NCBI GenBank assembly: GCA_036272055.1
Contig: DATAZL010000013.1
Coordinates: forward strand, 14,238 to 78,237
Source of the DNA: DASZVB01 sp036272055
Lineage (GTDB): Bacteria; Myxococcota_A; Polyangia; Polyangiales; Polyangiaceae
Length of the DNA: 64,000 bases
Reading direction: 5' to 3'
The notes under the pieces were generated by a model. The model saw nothing but the letters and a program-made list of their open reading frames with translations. It was not told the origin of the DNA and did no database searches. The position numbers and the translations under genes were made by a program. Below, one piece after another: positions 17,639 through 24,418 of this stretch; positions within the stretch are counted from its first letter, which is position 1, and every line of letters starts with the position of its first letter.

Positions 17639-18278
17639 AATGGCCTCCGGCGCCGATCGCGCCGCCCGCGCCGGGAATACCACCCGCGCCGGGAATACCG
17701 CCCGCGCCGGGAGTACCGCCCGCCCCAGAAGTACCGCCTGCCCCGGGCTGCGCGCCGGAGCCGCCCAGGCCGCCGCCATCCGTACCGCCGTCGATCGCGC
17801 CGCCGTCGGGGTTAGAACTGCTGGCGCCGCCGGCTCCGGTCGTCACACCGCCGGAACCGAACGCTCCGGCTGCGCTGGTCGTGCCGCCGCTTCCGCCTGC
17901 CACGCCGCCGATACCCGACGCGCCACCGGCGCCCGTGTTGGGCGGGCTCGCGCCGGCGCCGATGATCCCGCCCCCGCCGAAACTCGGCGCGCCGCCGGCG
18001 CCGACCGTTCCGCCGCTTGCAACGCTGATAACCCCGCCGCCGGCGCCGACGACCGGACCCGTTCCGCCCTCGCCCACGGGGACGGCCGCGCTGCCGCCGG
18101 AGCCTGGTCCCGTCTTCGCGCCGCCCATGGGGCCGCTTCCTGTCGTCGCCCCGAGGCCGGTTCTGCCACCGATGGCGTCAGGATCTTCGGGCCGCGGATT
18201 CAGATCACAGCTCGCCGCGAAAAGTAGCGCCACCCACGTGGCGCACAGCGCCGAAAGGCGTTGCGGGCGGCGTGCCAT
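17619..18278 (-). CDS. Glycine-rich lipoprotein (array gene 4)
   Basis: 219 aa from the ATG at 18278 (MARRPQ). Signal peptide with lipobox FAASC, then DLNPRPEDPD shared with array gene 5. The mature chain is almost entirely Gly/Ala/Ser/Pro/Thr in GAGG-type repeats (a run of GAGGIPGAGG-like units near the end) and finishes with three Trp residues, FGIWWW. Probably an extended, disordered surface or periplasmic protein. Function unknown. A weaker -24/-12 element lies 30 bp upstream of this ATG. Confidence 0.7.
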   Translation of the reverse strand: MARRPQRLSALCATWVALLFAASCDLNPRPEDPDAIGGRTGLGATTGSGPMGGAKTGPGSGGSAAVPVGEGGTGPVVGAGGGVISVASGGTVGAGGAPSFGGGGIIGAGASPPNTGAGGASGIGGVAGGSGGTTSAAGAFGSGGVTTGAGGASSSNPDGGAIDGGTDGGGLGGSGAQPGAGGTSGAGGTPGAGGIPGAGGIPGAGGAIGAGGHFGIWWW

Positions 18279-18292
18279 TCCACACATTGCTT

Positions 18293-18308
18293 AGCACGGA
18301 TTGGTCCA
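18293..18308 (-). promoter_or_regulatory. Weak sigma-54-like element before array gene 4
   Basis: TGGACCAATCCGTGCT on the minus strand keeps the GG (-24) and GC (-12) doublets at exact spacing but lacks the CAC and TT positions. Its distance to the ATG (30 bp from the first T) equals that of the better elements in this array, which is the main support. Confidence 0.35.
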
Positions 18309-18393
18309 TGGCCGGACGGCTCGGACACCGCTCCGTCCGTCGTGAAGCTGGCACAACGTGGCTCAAAACCGGATCTCGCCGCCCTGGTCAGGC

Positions 18394-18741
18394 TCAGGGA
18401 CGCATCGTCTTGCCGCCATCCCCGGCGGCTTCGCTGGTGTGGCCAGAATCCGTCGCGCTCGCGTCGACACCGGCGTCACGCGCAGTGATTGCGGCGACAT
18501 CAGCGGGCTGAACATCACCACTCGAACCGCCCTGGGAGAGGCCGAGGTTACTCCCGCCGGTTCCCGGGAAAGTGCCCGCGGAACCACCGTCTGAACTAAC
18601 ACCGGAGCCGACGGGGACAGGGTCGCGCACGACCATGCCCGGAGACTCCGTGCTCGGAGGCTCTCCGATCGGATTCAGGAATCCGCAGCGCGCCGTGCAC
18701 AAGCACGCGGCGACGAGCAGAGCCCGACCGGACCACCTCAT
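18394..18741 (-). CDS. Low-complexity exported protein (array gene 3)
   Basis: 115 aa. The signal sequence MRWSGRALLVAACLCTARC is clearly homologous to that of array genes 1 and 2, followed by GFLNPIGEPPSTE. The mature part is Gly/Ser/Asp/Ala/Thr-rich with no recognised domain. The lipobox (TARC) is atypical because Arg is at -1, a feature shared by all three paralogues, so either signal peptidase II tolerates it here or the Cys is used otherwise. Preceded by a sigma-54-like element. Confidence 0.68.
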   Translation of the reverse strand: MRWSGRALLVAACLCTARCGFLNPIGEPPSTESPGMVVRDPVPVGSGVSSDGGSAGTFPGTGGSNLGLSQGGSSGDVQPADVAAITARDAGVDASATDSGHTSEAAGDGGKTMRP

Positions 18742-18753
18742 GCCGCACCGCTG

Positions 18754-18769
18754 AGCAAGATGTTTGCCA
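18754..18769 (-). promoter_or_regulatory. Sigma-54-like promoter of array gene 3
   Basis: Minus strand TGGCAAACATCTTGCT fits the -24/-12 consensus at all fixed positions but one (A for C after TGGCA). Predicted start of transcription is near 18743, only 2 nt before the ATG at 18741, so the mRNA would be practically leaderless. The same 16 bases occur unchanged before array gene 2. Confidence 0.6.
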
Positions 18770-18797
18770 CGAAACCCCCCCGCGAACCTTCGCTCGT

Positions 18798-19238
18798 CTA
18801 GTCGGCACCCGCATCGACGGGCACTCGGCCCGCGTCACCGGCATCACCGGCGTTACCCGCATCGCCTGCATCACCGGCGTCGGACGCGTTCCCTGCATCA
18901 GTCGGCGGCGGGTTCGTGCTGGCGTCTGGCGAACGACCGGCGTCCAAGAGGGAACCAGCGCCAGCAGCGCCACCCGGCGGCGGCGTCGTCGATGCACCGC
19001 CACTGCCGAACACGAAGCCGCCGCTGCCGGACACGAAGCCGCCATTGCCGGTCTTGCCACCAGTTCCGCCGAAGATTGTCCCCGCGTCGACGGTCGATCT
19101 CCCACCCGAACCGGTCTTGCCGCCGGTGCCGGCAGGCGCGCCCGAACCAAGACTCGGCGGCTCGGTCTGCCCGTTCAGATCGCAGCGCGCCGTGAAGACG
19201 CACGCGACGATGAGCAGAACCCGACCAGGCCACCTCAT
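18798..19238 (-). CDS. Low-complexity exported protein (array gene 2)
   Basis: 146 aa. MRWPGRVLLIVACVFTARC then DLNGQTEPPS; the first 26 residues equal those of array gene 1, and about 76 bp of DNA (19163-19238) are nearly identical to 19597-19672. The middle is GGTGGKTG- and GSGG-rich, and the C-terminus repeats DAGDAGDAGN. Looks like a recent tandem duplicate whose mature region has diverged by repeat turnover. Function unknown; probably envelope-located. Confidence 0.72.
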   Translation of the reverse strand: MRWPGRVLLIVACVFTARCDLNGQTEPPSLGSGAPAGTGGKTGSGGRSTVDAGTIFGGTGGKTGNGGFVSGSGGFVFGSGGASTTPPPGGAAGAGSLLDAGRSPDASTNPPPTDAGNASDAGDAGDAGNAGDAGDAGRVPVDAGAD

Positions 19239-19250
19239 TCTGGATCCTTG

Positions 19251-19266
19251 AGCAAGATGTTTGCCA
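19251..19266 (-). promoter_or_regulatory. Sigma-54-like promoter of array gene 2
   Basis: TGGCAAACATCTTGCT on the minus strand, identical to the element before array gene 3 and at the same distance (28 bp from first T to ATG). Predicted transcript start near 19240, 2 nt from the ATG at 19238. Confidence 0.6.
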
Positions 19267-19291
19267 CGCGCTTCGCCCCTGTCGCGGCGCG

Positions 19292-19672
19292 CTAGTCGGC
19301 CCCGGCATCGACGGGCATCGCGTCGGAATCGCCGGAATCGCCAGCATCTCCACCGGCGTCACCGGCGTCGTGCGCACCGGCATCAGCGACGGAGCCAGCA
19401 TCGGCGGGTGGCGGATTCGTTCCCGCCCCGCCGCCCCCGAATACGCTTCCGCCGGCGCCAGTGGCTCCGCCTCCGACGGGACTCAGGCTACCGCCCGCGC
19501 CTGTGCTGGAATTGCCTCCCCCACCGGGGGTGCCGGCAGAGCCGGTGGTCGCGCCCGTGCCAGAAGAACTGTTGTTGGCGGGCGCGCTCGGAACATCGGT
19601 CTGCCCATTCAGGTCGCAGCGCGCCGTGAAGACGCACGCGACGATGAGCAGAACCCGACCAGGCCATCTCAT
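19292..19672 (-). CDS. Low-complexity exported protein (array gene 1)
   Basis: 126 aa from the ATG at 19672; the frame is open to 19723, but the upstream part would contain the promoter element. The signal peptide MRWPGRVLLIVACVFTARC and DLNGQT are identical to array gene 2. The mature chain is Gly/Ser/Ala/Thr-rich, then Asp/Ala-rich (DAGAHDAGDAGGDAG), and ends MPVDAGAD, matching the VPVDAGAD end of gene 2. Lies 47 bp downstream of tyrA on the same strand but has its own promoter-like element. Confidence 0.72.
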   Translation of the reverse strand: MRWPGRVLLIVACVFTARCDLNGQTDVPSAPANNSSSGTGATTGSAGTPGGGGNSSTGAGGSLSPVGGGATGAGGSVFGGGGAGTNPPPADAGSVADAGAHDAGDAGGDAGDSGDSDAMPVDAGAD

Positions 19673-19687
19673 GCTTCCGCGTCCCTC

Positions 19688-19703
19688 AGCAAGAGGTCTG
19701 CCA
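19688..19703 (-). promoter_or_regulatory. Sigma-54-like promoter of array gene 1
   Basis: TGGCAGACCTCTTGCT on the minus strand retains TGGCA, the exact 12-base step and TTGCT, while the centre differs from its sister elements at four bases. That is what selection on the -24/-12 boxes would leave. Predicted start near 19677, 5 nt from the ATG. Confidence 0.55.
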
Positions 19704-19719
19704 CGTTCGGGCAGCAGAC

Positions 19720-20562
19720 TCAACGCCGCTCGTTTCGCTCACGAAGGCCGCGGGCGCGCTCGAGGAGCTGGAGAGCGGGGCCGAGATCGGGCGGGCGGTG
19801 ACGGAGTGCGCGCGCGATGCTCTCGAGCTCCGCGCCGAGCGCGTCGAGGGCGAGGCTCACCTCGTCGGCGTTCGTCGCGAGGATGTCGTGCCACATCGCC
19901 TCGCCGCCGCCCGCGACGCGAGTGGCACTCTGAAACCCCGGACCCGCGGCGATGTCCGCGTGCTGACGCTCCGCGAGAACGGCAAGTGCACTTGCCAGAA
20001 GCTGCGGCAGGTGACTCGTGAGCGCGACGGCGCGGTCGTGTTCTTCCGCGGAGAGACGGACCGGACGCGCACCGAGCCCGGAGACGAGCTCTTCGACGCG
20101 TGCGACGGCGTCGGGGTCGCTCTGCTCGGGGCAGAGGAGCCACGGACGTCCGTGAAAGAGATCGTCACTGGCGCGCTCGATCCCGCCCTGCGGCAAGCCG
20201 GCCATCGGATGACCCGGTACGAAGCGACCACGCCGGCTCGAACGCGACGCGCTCGCGAGGATCGCCCGCTTCGTCGAGCCGCAGTCGGTGACGACCTCCG
20301 CGACGTCGAGGATCTCACCGATGTTCGCCTCGATGGCACCCACGGGAGTTGCGACGACCACGAGATCCGAGGCGGCGAGCGAACGGCGGACGCGTACGTC
20401 GTCCGCCGAGTCGATGATCTCGTCGGCGGCGTCGAGGGCAGCCGGTGACGACGCAACCTCGGCGCGGTCGATCGCGACGACGTGCGACACGACGCGTCGG
20501 GCGCGCGCCGCCAGGGCGACCGAGCCACCGATGAGCCCAAAGCCGACAACTGCGAGTCGCAC
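19720..20562 (-). CDS. tyrA: Prephenate dehydrogenase
   Basis: 280 aa. NAD(P)-dependent oxidative decarboxylation of prephenate in tyrosine synthesis. Rossmann GFGLIGGS at residues 8-15, then VVVATPVGAI, TDCGSTK (near 93), FVPGHPMAG (conserved catalytic His region, near 113-121) and ALTSHLPQLLASAL (near 183-196). The C-terminal helical dimerisation domain is complete. No ACT or chorismate-mutase domain is fused. Lies 21 bp downstream of the DAHP-synthase-like gene, so an aromatic operon is likely. Confidence 0.92.
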   Translation of the reverse strand: MRLAVVGFGLIGGSVALAARARRVVSHVVAIDRAEVASSPAALDAADEIIDSADDVRVRRSLAASDLVVVATPVGAIEANIGEILDVAEVVTDCGSTKRAILASASRSSRRGRFVPGHPMAGLPQGGIERASDDLFHGRPWLLCPEQSDPDAVARVEELVSGLGARPVRLSAEEHDRAVALTSHLPQLLASALAVLAERQHADIAAGPGFQSATRVAGGGEAMWHDILATNADEVSLALDALGAELESIARALRHRPPDLGPALQLLERARGLRERNERR

Positions 20563-20583
20563 GACCCGCCTATGTTGCCACCC

Positions 20584-21447
20584 TTAGGGTCGCGCGGCTT
20601 CCCCGATCGCATAAAGCCTCTCGGCGAGGGCAACGGCAGCCTCCCAGGACAGCGTCGCCGGCGTCCGGATGGGCTGTCCAGCCGCGCCGATCCAGGCACG
20701 CAGAATGACTCCGCTGGCGCCCGCCGCGACGGCCGCGCTGGCGACCGAGGAACACTCCTGACGCCGTGCGACGATCCGCGGAACGTCCACCACCACGGGC
20801 AGATGGGTGGCGGCCCGCAACCTCGCGAGAATCGTGACGTCGAACGTGCAAGGCGCGTCGGGATACGCCGTCCCGGCCTCGAGCAGCACCACCTGATCGG
20901 TGCCCCGCGCGAGCTCCTTCTCGGCGGCCTCGAGCCACTGCTCGACTCCCCACCACGGCTCCCGGGTCACGAAACGCACCGGCCACTTGCCGCCGATCGG
21001 TTGGGAATGCAGCGACAGGCACGCCAGCGCGCCGACGTCGTCGGGCGGCTGATCGCTCCGGGTGGCGGCTGCGTCGAACGCGCGTCCGGCTGCCACGTCG
21101 TATGGCAACGCGGTCGACGTACCACCGGAGACGGGCGCACCGACCGGCTCGACCGCGATCCATGGACGCTCGGCCCCGATGGCGCCCCACGCGCCCTCGA
21201 CGATCGACGGCCGATCGCGGAAACGCCGTGAAGCGATCTTGAAGGGCTCGGTCACCCGAATGACGCGCGCGACCGACGGCATCTCGGCGATCACCGCAGC
21301 GTCATTGCGGCTCACGCCACCGACGACACCGAGGATGGTGCGTGTCTGCCCGCTCGAACGATGCACGTCGGCGCCGGAGGCGACGAGCAGTGCCACGACG
21401 GCCTCGATCGACTCCGACGGCGCATTCGCCTCCATCACGACGACCAT
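20584..21447 (-). CDS. DAHP-synthase-like protein lacking catalytic motifs
   Basis: 287 aa. The N-terminal 70 residues (MVVVMEANAPSESIEAVVALL, then HRSSGQTRTILGVVG and MPSVARVIRVTEPFKIASR) match the ferredoxin-like regulatory domain of type I-beta 3-deoxy-7-phosphoheptulonate synthases. The barrel is shortened and altered: WIAVEPVGAP stands where FAGPCAVES belongs, the KPRTSPYSFQG loop is absent, VVLLEAGTAYPDAPCTFD corresponds to the LCERGIRTFE region, and VVVDVPRIVARR replaces the DPSHATG segment. The last 60 residues (AAVAAGASGVILRAW) still align with the barrel end. Likely a regulatory or dead paralogue. Upstream of tyrA. Confidence 0.75.
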   Translation of the reverse strand: MVVVMEANAPSESIEAVVALLVASGADVHRSSGQTRTILGVVGGVSRNDAAVIAEMPSVARVIRVTEPFKIASRRFRDRPSIVEGAWGAIGAERPWIAVEPVGAPVSGGTSTALPYDVAAGRAFDAAATRSDQPPDDVGALACLSLHSQPIGGKWPVRFVTREPWWGVEQWLEAAEKELARGTDQVVLLEAGTAYPDAPCTFDVTILARLRAATHLPVVVDVPRIVARRQECSSVASAAVAAGASGVILRAWIGAAGQPIRTPATLSWEAAVALAERLYAIGEAARP

Positions 21448-21582
21448 GGGCGGCGGAGCGTATCAAAAACGGCGGCGCCGGGGACACCGACTCCGCCGTC
21501 GCGTCGAAAGGCGTTTCCCGAGCGGCAGCCGCCGTGCGTAGGATGCCGGACACACCGGCGTCACGGCCGGCACGAGCACGAG

Positions 21583-22923
21583 TTGACGCGAGCGAAGGAG
21601 CCCCGAACCGAACGAGCCGCGACGGCGGAGCAGACCTCGTCGAGCCGCTTCACGTTTCGCGGCAACCTGACGTCGACCCGCCATGGCTGGCTCCGGCTGA
21701 CGCCGGCGTACTCGGTGAACCTGGTCCGGGAGCTGCTCGACGGCATCGACGTCACGCGGGGTCCGGTGCTCGATCCGTTCTGCGGGACCGGAACGACGCT
21801 GCTCGCCTGTGCAGAGCGGGGCATCGACTGCACCACCGTCGAACTGAATCCGTTCCTGGTCTGGCTCGCTCGCGCAAAGACGGCCCGCTACGACAAGGCC
21901 GCCGTCGTTGCTGCGCGCGAGCTCGTCGGGCGTATGGCATCCGCCGCGAAGGCTCGCTCCGGGGAAATGTTCGTCCCCGAGATTCATCGCATCGAGCGGT
22001 GGTGGGATCGCGCAGCGATCGGCGGACTGGGACGCGCCACGGCGGTCGAGCGCGCGAGCGACGACGTCCCGGCGCGCGCGAGGGATCTCGCGAAGCTCTC
22101 GCTCTGCCGGGCGCTCATCGAGACGGCGAACGTGAGCTTCGGACATCAATCGATGTCGTTCAAGGAACCGGGCGAGACGGCAAAGCGAGCGCGCGACGTC
22201 GCCGACGCGCTGGAGCGCACGTTCGACGGGATGGTCGGTGCCGCGGAACAGTCGCTTCCACGTAGCAAGCGCACCGTCGTGATGGGCGACTCACGCGGCG
22301 TCGACGCGGTCATCGGCGCCGGCGAGCGCTTCGGCGCGGTCGTGACGTCGCCTCCATACTCGAACCGCATGAGTTACATTCGCGAGCTCAGGCCGTACAT
22401 GTACTGGCTCGGGTTTTTGTCGGAGCGGCGCGATGCCGGCGAGCTCGACTGGCAAGCAATCGGCGGCACCTGGGGCGCCGCGACGAGCCGGCTCGGAGGC
22501 TGGCGGCCCGACGAGGCGATACGCATCGCGTTCCCGGAGCTCGAGCGCATCGTCGCACGCATCTCGGAGGGCGAGCCGCTGCTCGGCAAGTACGTGCATC
22601 GCTACTTCGAGGACATGACGGCGCACGCGCGCGGCCTCGCGAAGCTCGTCGCGCCGGGCGGCAAGGTCCATTACGTGGTCGGCAACTCGAAGTTTTACGA
22701 CGTGATGCTGCCCGCGCAGGAGATCTTCGCCGCCATCTTCGACGCCGCCGGATTCGGTGAATGCAAGATCACCGAGCTACGGAAGCGAACGAGCAAGCGC
22801 GAGCTCTTCGAGTACCTCGTCGAGGCGACGATGCCCGCCGGTGCTCAGGCAGCGAGCAGCATCCCGAACGCGGCGACGCCGCGCCGACGGAGCTCACGAC
22901 GCACGTCGGTCGCCGTTCCCTGA
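21583..22923 (+). CDS. DNA methyltransferase (N4-cytosine/N6-adenine type), orphan
   Basis: About 446 aa from a TTG at 21583; the frame stays open upstream to 21361, but that stretch overlaps the divergent gene's 5' end and looks non-coding. Motif I DPFCGTGTTLL (64-74) precedes motif IV TSPPYSNRMSYIRE (255-268), so the order is I then IV. The N-terminal segment TRHGWLRLTPAYSVNLV is typical of this family, and GGKVHYVVGNSKFYDV fits later motifs. No restriction endonuclease gene is adjacent, so it is an orphan. Its last 79 bp overlap the convergent gene. Confidence 0.85.
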   Translation: MTRAKEPRTERAATAEQTSSSRFTFRGNLTSTRHGWLRLTPAYSVNLVRELLDGIDVTRGPVLDPFCGTGTTLLACAERGIDCTTVELNPFLVWLARAKTARYDKAAVVAARELVGRMASAAKARSGEMFVPEIHRIERWWDRAAIGGLGRATAVERASDDVPARARDLAKLSLCRALIETANVSFGHQSMSFKEPGETAKRARDVADALERTFDGMVGAAEQSLPRSKRTVVMGDSRGVDAVIGAGERFGAVVTSPPYSNRMSYIRELRPYMYWLGFLSERRDAGELDWQAIGGTWGAATSRLGGWRPDEAIRIAFPELERIVARISEGEPLLGKYVHRYFEDMTAHARGLAKLVAPGGKVHYVVGNSKFYDVMLPAQEIFAAIFDAAGFGECKITELRKRTSKRELFEYLVEATMPAGAQAASSIPNAATPRRRSSRRTSVAVP

Positions 22924-23723
22924 CCGACGCCGAACGCCTTGAGGAGCTCGGCGCTCCAGCCGTCGAGGGTGCTCTCGCCGCAAGCTGCGAGGTCGTGGGT
23001 CTCGCCGCGCAGGACGCCGCGCCACGCTGATGCCATCGATGCGAACGCTGGGCTCGGGGACACCGCGGCGCCGGAGCGCGACAGGACGTCCGCCGCGACG
23101 AGACGAGCCTGCGCGTCGTCGGGGAGGACGGCGGAGTCGAACGCGGCGCCCTCGAGGAGAAGCGGAAGTGCCGCCGCTGCGCGCGTGTTCCCCGCCGCAT
23201 GCGCCACCTCCACGACCGCCGCCACATAAGCCAAAAAAGCATCCGGTTCGGCACCGACGTCGGGTTGCGCCGCGACGTCGGGTTGCGCTGTGACGTCGGG
23301 TTGCGCTGTGACGTCGGGTTGCGCCGCGACGTGGGGGGTTCGGGCTTGGGGTTCGTCGGAGTCGAAGTCGAAGTCGGCGTCGTCGCCGGAGAGAGCCAGC
23401 GCGAAGTCGATCGCGTCGAGCTCGAGCGGCTCCGACGGCGATACATAAGGGAGCTCCGCGAACGGGGACGTGTCGGTCATGTCGGAGGCGAGCGTCAACG
23501 CCTCGAGCGATGGCGCCGCCTCGTCGAGCTGCGTCATGTCGGCCGGCACTGCTTCGTGGATCGGCGTGCGAAATACCGGCGTCGAGCGCGGGCGCATCAC
23601 GGGACGCGGCGGCCCGGTCACTCCGAGGCACACCCATGTAACCCCTTCATGCAACGCAGGATTGTCGTTCGGAAATTCCGCGGACCAGCTGGGAACGAAT
23701 CCTTCGAGCGCCGTCATGTGCAA
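22845..23723 (-). CDS. Unknown acidic protein with AQPDVT repeats
   Basis: 292 aa, no recognised domain. Residues 1-60 contain WVCLGVTGPPRPVMRP. The middle is acidic and disordered (SGDDADFDFDSDEPQ), followed by four tandem hexapeptides AQPDVT/A encoded by an 18-bp repeat. The C-terminal 150 residues look helical (AFLAYVAAVVEVAHAAG, AARLV) and end in a possible helix-hairpin-like segment. An alternative start is Met3. The gene overlaps the convergent methyltransferase by 79 bp, which is unusual, and both frames look coding there. Confidence 0.6.
   Translation of the reverse strand: MHMTALEGFVPSWSAEFPNDNPALHEGVTWVCLGVTGPPRPVMRPRSTPVFRTPIHEAVPADMTQLDEAAPSLEALTLASDMTDTSPFAELPYVSPSEPLELDAIDFALALSGDDADFDFDSDEPQARTPHVAAQPDVTAQPDVTAQPDVAAQPDVGAEPDAFLAYVAAVVEVAHAAGNTRAAAALPLLLEGAAFDSAVLPDDAQARLVAADVLSRSGAAVSPSPAFASMASAWRGVLRGETHDLAACGESTLDGWSAELLKAFGVGQGTATDVRRELRRRGVAAFGMLLAA
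23256..23332. repeat. 18-bp tandem repeat inside the unknown acidic protein gene
   Basis: GACGTCGGGTTGCGC plus three variable bases, repeated at 23256, 23274, 23292 and 23310 with a partial fifth copy. On the coding (minus) strand each unit gives a hexapeptide of the QPDVTA/QPDVAA kind, and frame is kept. Confidence 0.9.
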
Positions 23724-23824
23724 ATTGCATCGGAAAACACCTCACGCGGCCAACAAAGGCGGATACGTCGCGCCGGCCCCCTGTCCAGCTGCACAGGCAT
23801 CGGTGAGGGAGCTATTGTTCGCGC

Positions 23825-24361
23825 ATGCGCTTGCCGTTCGCTGCATGCCTTGCAGCTCTTCCCCTCGTTGCGTGCTCGAGCACGCCGCCACCGCACTGGG
23901 CCGAAGGCGGCGCGCGCCTCGACGTCGGTCCCGCAGAGTGGCGAACCGGGGACGATGCAGTCATCGAGATCCTCCCTGACGGCAAGGTCACGGTCGGAGG
24001 CGCACATATCTTCACGATCGACGCGGCCGGGCGCATCTACGATTCGGAGAACGAGGCGGTGGGCATCGTGCTCCCTGACGGCAACATCGTGGGCCCGAAC
24101 GACACGCACCTCGGTCGCGTGGGCGTGTCCAACGCTTCACCGCCGGGAGGCGGCACCGCGTGGCTCTCGGTGATGCCCGACGGCCATGTGACCCACTACG
24201 ATCCGGACGGCGAGCGCAGCTTCGACGGCGCCTGGCAGGGGTGCTCGGGGCCACGTCTCCGCACGTGCACCCTGGTCAGCCATCTCTACACGCTGGAGCG
24301 GGTCTCGCGGGCCTCCAGCCCCGGCATGTTCATCGGCGTCGGCGTGGGCGTGGGAATCTAG
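23825..24361 (+). CDS. Lipoprotein of unknown function
   Basis: 178 aa with a clean signal peptide and lipobox LVAC (Cys17 in MRLPFAACLAALPLVAC). The mature domain has repeated short beta motifs built around DGK/DGN/DGH (EILPDGKVTVGG, IVLPDGNIVGPND, SVMPDGHVTHYD), suggesting a small beta-propeller-like or repeated beta-strand fold. It ends in a Gly/Val repeat (GVGVGVGI). Monocistronic as far as the sequence shows; serS begins 57 bp later. Confidence 0.75.
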   Translation: MRLPFAACLAALPLVACSSTPPPHWAEGGARLDVGPAEWRTGDDAVIEILPDGKVTVGGAHIFTIDAAGRIYDSENEAVGIVLPDGNIVGPNDTHLGRVGVSNASPPGGGTAWLSVMPDGHVTHYDPDGERSFDGAWQGCSGPRLRTCTLVSHLYTLERVSRASSPGMFIGVGVGVGI

Positions 24362-24418
24362 CGAGCCTCGCGCCGGCGAGCGTCGCCGAATCGTCCGGGG
24401 TGAAGTAGAAGCGTGTCC

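Noticed and set aside
17599..18294. Plus-strand Pro/Ala-rich frame of about 230 residues (PPAPG repeats)
   Set aside because: It is the antisense shadow of the Gly-rich lipoprotein gene; the minus strand has the signal peptide, lipobox and promoter-like box.
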